DNA of 7,696 nt from positions 1 to 7,696 of the forward strand of contig JAUWGG010000041.1 in assembly GCA_030606525.1 (NCBI GenBank), written 5' to 3'. The notes beneath the pieces were generated by a model, which saw only the letters and a program-made list of their open reading frames with translations, searched no databases and had not been told where the DNA came from. The DNA comes from Methanobacteriota archaeon. Its GTDB lineage: Archaea > Thermoplasmatota > Thermoplasmata > JAUWGG01. Below are positions 6,021-7,696 of this stretch, in pieces; the stretch's first letter is position 1, and each line of letters begins with the position of its first letter. Made by a program: the position numbers and the translations under genes.

Positions 6021-7696
6021 ATGAAGATCATTTTAAAAGCAACATCAATATTTGTAATCATTAGTTTCTTTTTTAGCGTAATTTTTTCAAGTATAGTGGG
6101 TAGTGAGCCTTCCCCAATAAAGAACACAAGAAGCGAATTAACTCTAAAAGTTGCTTTGAAAGTTGATATAAAATCGAGGAATATTTTGACTTCGAGTGAT
6201 GTGTGGACGTCTAAGGTACTTCGGTGTTGTTATGATACAACATTGAGAGAAGATCCAGAAACTGATGAGTTAATGCCGTATGTCGCTCAATGCTCTGGCG
6301 ATCAGCACGGTGTGCTGTTCGGGTGTGATGAATGGCCTAAAGGCTCGGGAATTTTCGACATACACAATGTTACAGTAACTTATGATTTCACCAATGTGAT
6401 ATTTCATGATGGTGTTCAGGTTACAGTAGACGATCTTTTAGCTTCATATTACATACAGGCATTACATCCTAACTGGTATACAGATCTAGCATGTTTAATG
6501 GACAATAATGGCGAACCTGGAAGCAATTTCACTACAACGCATTGGCTTTGGATAGATACAGTTTATAGATCGGACGATGGAATCCATGCAAAATTGAACT
6601 TTAAGCTGCAGAAGGATTTCGCGATGTTCTATAGATCGACATTGTCCGGTGTTCTATTCCCGAAACATATCTGGGAGGGAACCGGAGGCGACATCCATGA
6701 AGATTTTGGAGAACTCCTAGATCCAAAAGGTCATGGTGTACCTGCTGCAGATGGTGGATTTGATATAAACAAAGCTTTGGCATGGGATATAACGGATGAT
6801 TCTCATGTAATAGGGAATGGACCCTTTAAATTTAAAGAGTGGAACCCTGGTCAATATGCAAAGATCGTGAAGTATGACGAACATTTTTACATGAAGCCGA
6901 ATATCGATGGCATACTGTTCAAGATCTATAAGACCACGGATGCAGCAGTAATGGCATTGAAAGGCGGTGATGTGGATTACGTGGCATGGTCAATACCACC
7001 TGATTATATCCCCGATTTGATGGGTGTAGAGAATATAGGATTATCTTCAGCTGCTGAACCAGGTTTTTTCTATCTAGCCTTCAATATGAGGAAAAAAGAT
7101 TTTGGTTATGACATCGAACACAACGATGTTGGAAAAGAGTTCAGAAAAGCAGTTGCTCACTGTGTAGATAAGAAGACCATCGTTACAACTCTGCTGCAGA
7201 ACTTTGGTATGATCGCAGACGGTCCTGTAAGTCCAGCAAATACATTGTGGTTTAACGATAGTTTGCCGACGTATCCTCCAGATGTTGAAAAGGCGAAAGA
7301 CATTCTAGATAATGCAGGTATAATAGACAGTGATGGAGATGGATGGAGAGAGCTGCCAACCATAGGAGACGCACGGTTCGAAATCCTTACACCACCAGCA
7401 GATTACGATCCAATTAGAAGTGCAGCTGGTTTGATGATTGCTACGCAAATGCAGGCAGCTGGTATAAATGTAGTGTCAAAACCAACTGCTTTTGGTGAGA
7501 TTGTAAGGCTTATTGACGCACGACAATTCGATATGTACATCCTTGGTTGGAGCATAGGAGGTACAGACCCTGATTATCTCTACAGTTTCTTCTACTCGGG
7601 GAATGCTGAGGCTGGTCAGAACTATCCTGGCTATGCCGATGAAGAATTTGATAGAGCAATATTGGATTCAAGGGCTGAGATGAACGAGACAAAACG
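6021..7696 (+). CDS. ABC transporter solute-binding protein, family 5 (Dpp/Opp type), partial
   Basis: This frame stays open for 558 codons and is cut by the window end. It starts with a signal peptide (basic MKIILK, hydrophobic 8-26) without a lipobox Cys. Family-5 landmarks follow in order: NVIFHDGVQVTVDDLLASYY (125-144); GNGPFKFKEWNPGQY (265-279); ALKGGDVDYV (312-321); FRKAVAHCVDKKTIV (374-388); ILDNAGIIDSDGDGWREL (428-445), where the acidic loop is typical of the family and could bind calcium; QMQAAGINV (476-484); FDMYILGWSIGGTDPDY (503-519); and NYPGYADEEFDRAI (534-547). Such proteins capture peptides, or in some members nickel or sugars, outside the cell for an ABC importer; the ligand cannot be read from sequence. 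Six Cys (69, 70, 91, 102, 158, 381) are unusual for an exported member. The permease and ATPase genes would be expected further right. Archaeal relatives often end in a C-terminal membrane anchor, which would lie beyond the window. Confidence 0.93.
   Translation, partial: MKIILKATSIFVIISFFFSVIFSSIVGSEPSPIKNTRSELTLKVALKVDIKSRNILTSSDVWTSKVLRCCYDTTLREDPETDELMPYVAQCSGDQHGVLFGCDEWPKGSGIFDIHNVTVTYDFTNVIFHDGVQVTVDDLLASYYIQALHPNWYTDLACLMDNNGEPGSNFTTTHWLWIDTVYRSDDGIHAKLNFKLQKDFAMFYRSTLSGVLFPKHIWEGTGGDIHEDFGELLDPKGHGVPAADGGFDINKALAWDITDDSHVIGNGPFKFKEWNPGQYAKIVKYDEHFYMKPNIDGILFKIYKTTDAAVMALKGGDVDYVAWSIPPDYIPDLMGVENIGLSSAAEPGFFYLAFNMRKKDFGYDIEHNDVGKEFRKAVAHCVDKKTIVTTLLQNFGMIADGPVSPANTLWFNDSLPTYPPDVEKAKDILDNAGIIDSDGDGWRELPTIGDARFEILTPPADYDPIRSAAGLMIATQMQAAGINVVSKPTAFGEIVRLIDARQFDMYILGWSIGGTDPDYLYSFFYSGNAEAGQNYPGYADEEFDRAILDSRAEMNETK

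Noticed and set aside
6601..7692. Three short leftward open frames opposite the solute-binding gene
   Set aside because: They are antisense to a continuous family-5 solute-binding coding sequence.

Overview
The window reads as a moderately AT-rich archaeal chromosome segment. The signs are archaeal-type 23S rRNA signatures, a bulge-helix-bulge (BHB) processing stem around the 23S gene, BRE/TATA-type promoters, apparent leaderless starts, and GAGGTG-type Shine-Dalgarno (SD) sequences. No 16S, 5S or spacer tRNA lies next to the 23S gene on either side. Unlinked rRNA genes are known from the Thermoplasma/Thermoplasmata lineage, so I favour a thermoplasmatotal archaeon. That placement is an inference from layout, not a phylogeny.

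Layout. (1) 23-904 (+): a secreted or surface type-I membrane protein of unknown family, with a signal peptide, several N-glycosylation sequons and a C-terminal anchor. Its best start appears to be an ATC codon behind a perfect SD. (2) about 957-3871 (-): a complete stand-alone 23S rRNA of about 2.9 kb. Complementary arms at 909-948 and 3878-3938 form a long processing stem with a BHB. Its leader and TATA-rich promoter region lie at about 3939-4118. (3) 4253-4642 (+) and 4691-5113 (+): a basic zinc-ribbon protein followed by a stand-alone PPC/DUF296 protein. (4) 5141-5860 (-): a compact leftward cluster of a 38-residue single-pass membrane protein (5744-5860), a TTG-initiated DUF2085 membrane protein (5401-5733) and a 73-residue zinc-finger-like basic protein (5141-5362). 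(5) 5861-6020: a divergent regulatory region with TATA boxes for both directions and two copies of a dyad-containing 19-bp repeat, 33 bp apart. (6) 6021-7696 (+): a family-5 (Dpp/Opp type) extracellular solute-binding protein, cut by the window end.

How the parts relate. The 23S gene and the zinc-ribbon gene are transcribed divergently from about 4050-4250. The surface protein and the 23S gene converge at about 905-957, and the PPC and zinc-finger genes converge at 5113-5141. In both convergent pairs the most T-rich stretch downstream of one gene falls within Lys-rich codons of its neighbour. The solute-binding protein would capture peptides or similar oligomers for an ABC importer whose permease and ATPase genes would be expected beyond the right edge. 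I see no mobile element, CRISPR array, tRNA or integrase. The most unusual signals are the repeated operator-like element before the solute-binding gene, the apparent ATC start of the first gene, the 23S processing stem, and the short membrane protein whose stop codon overlaps the next gene's SD.
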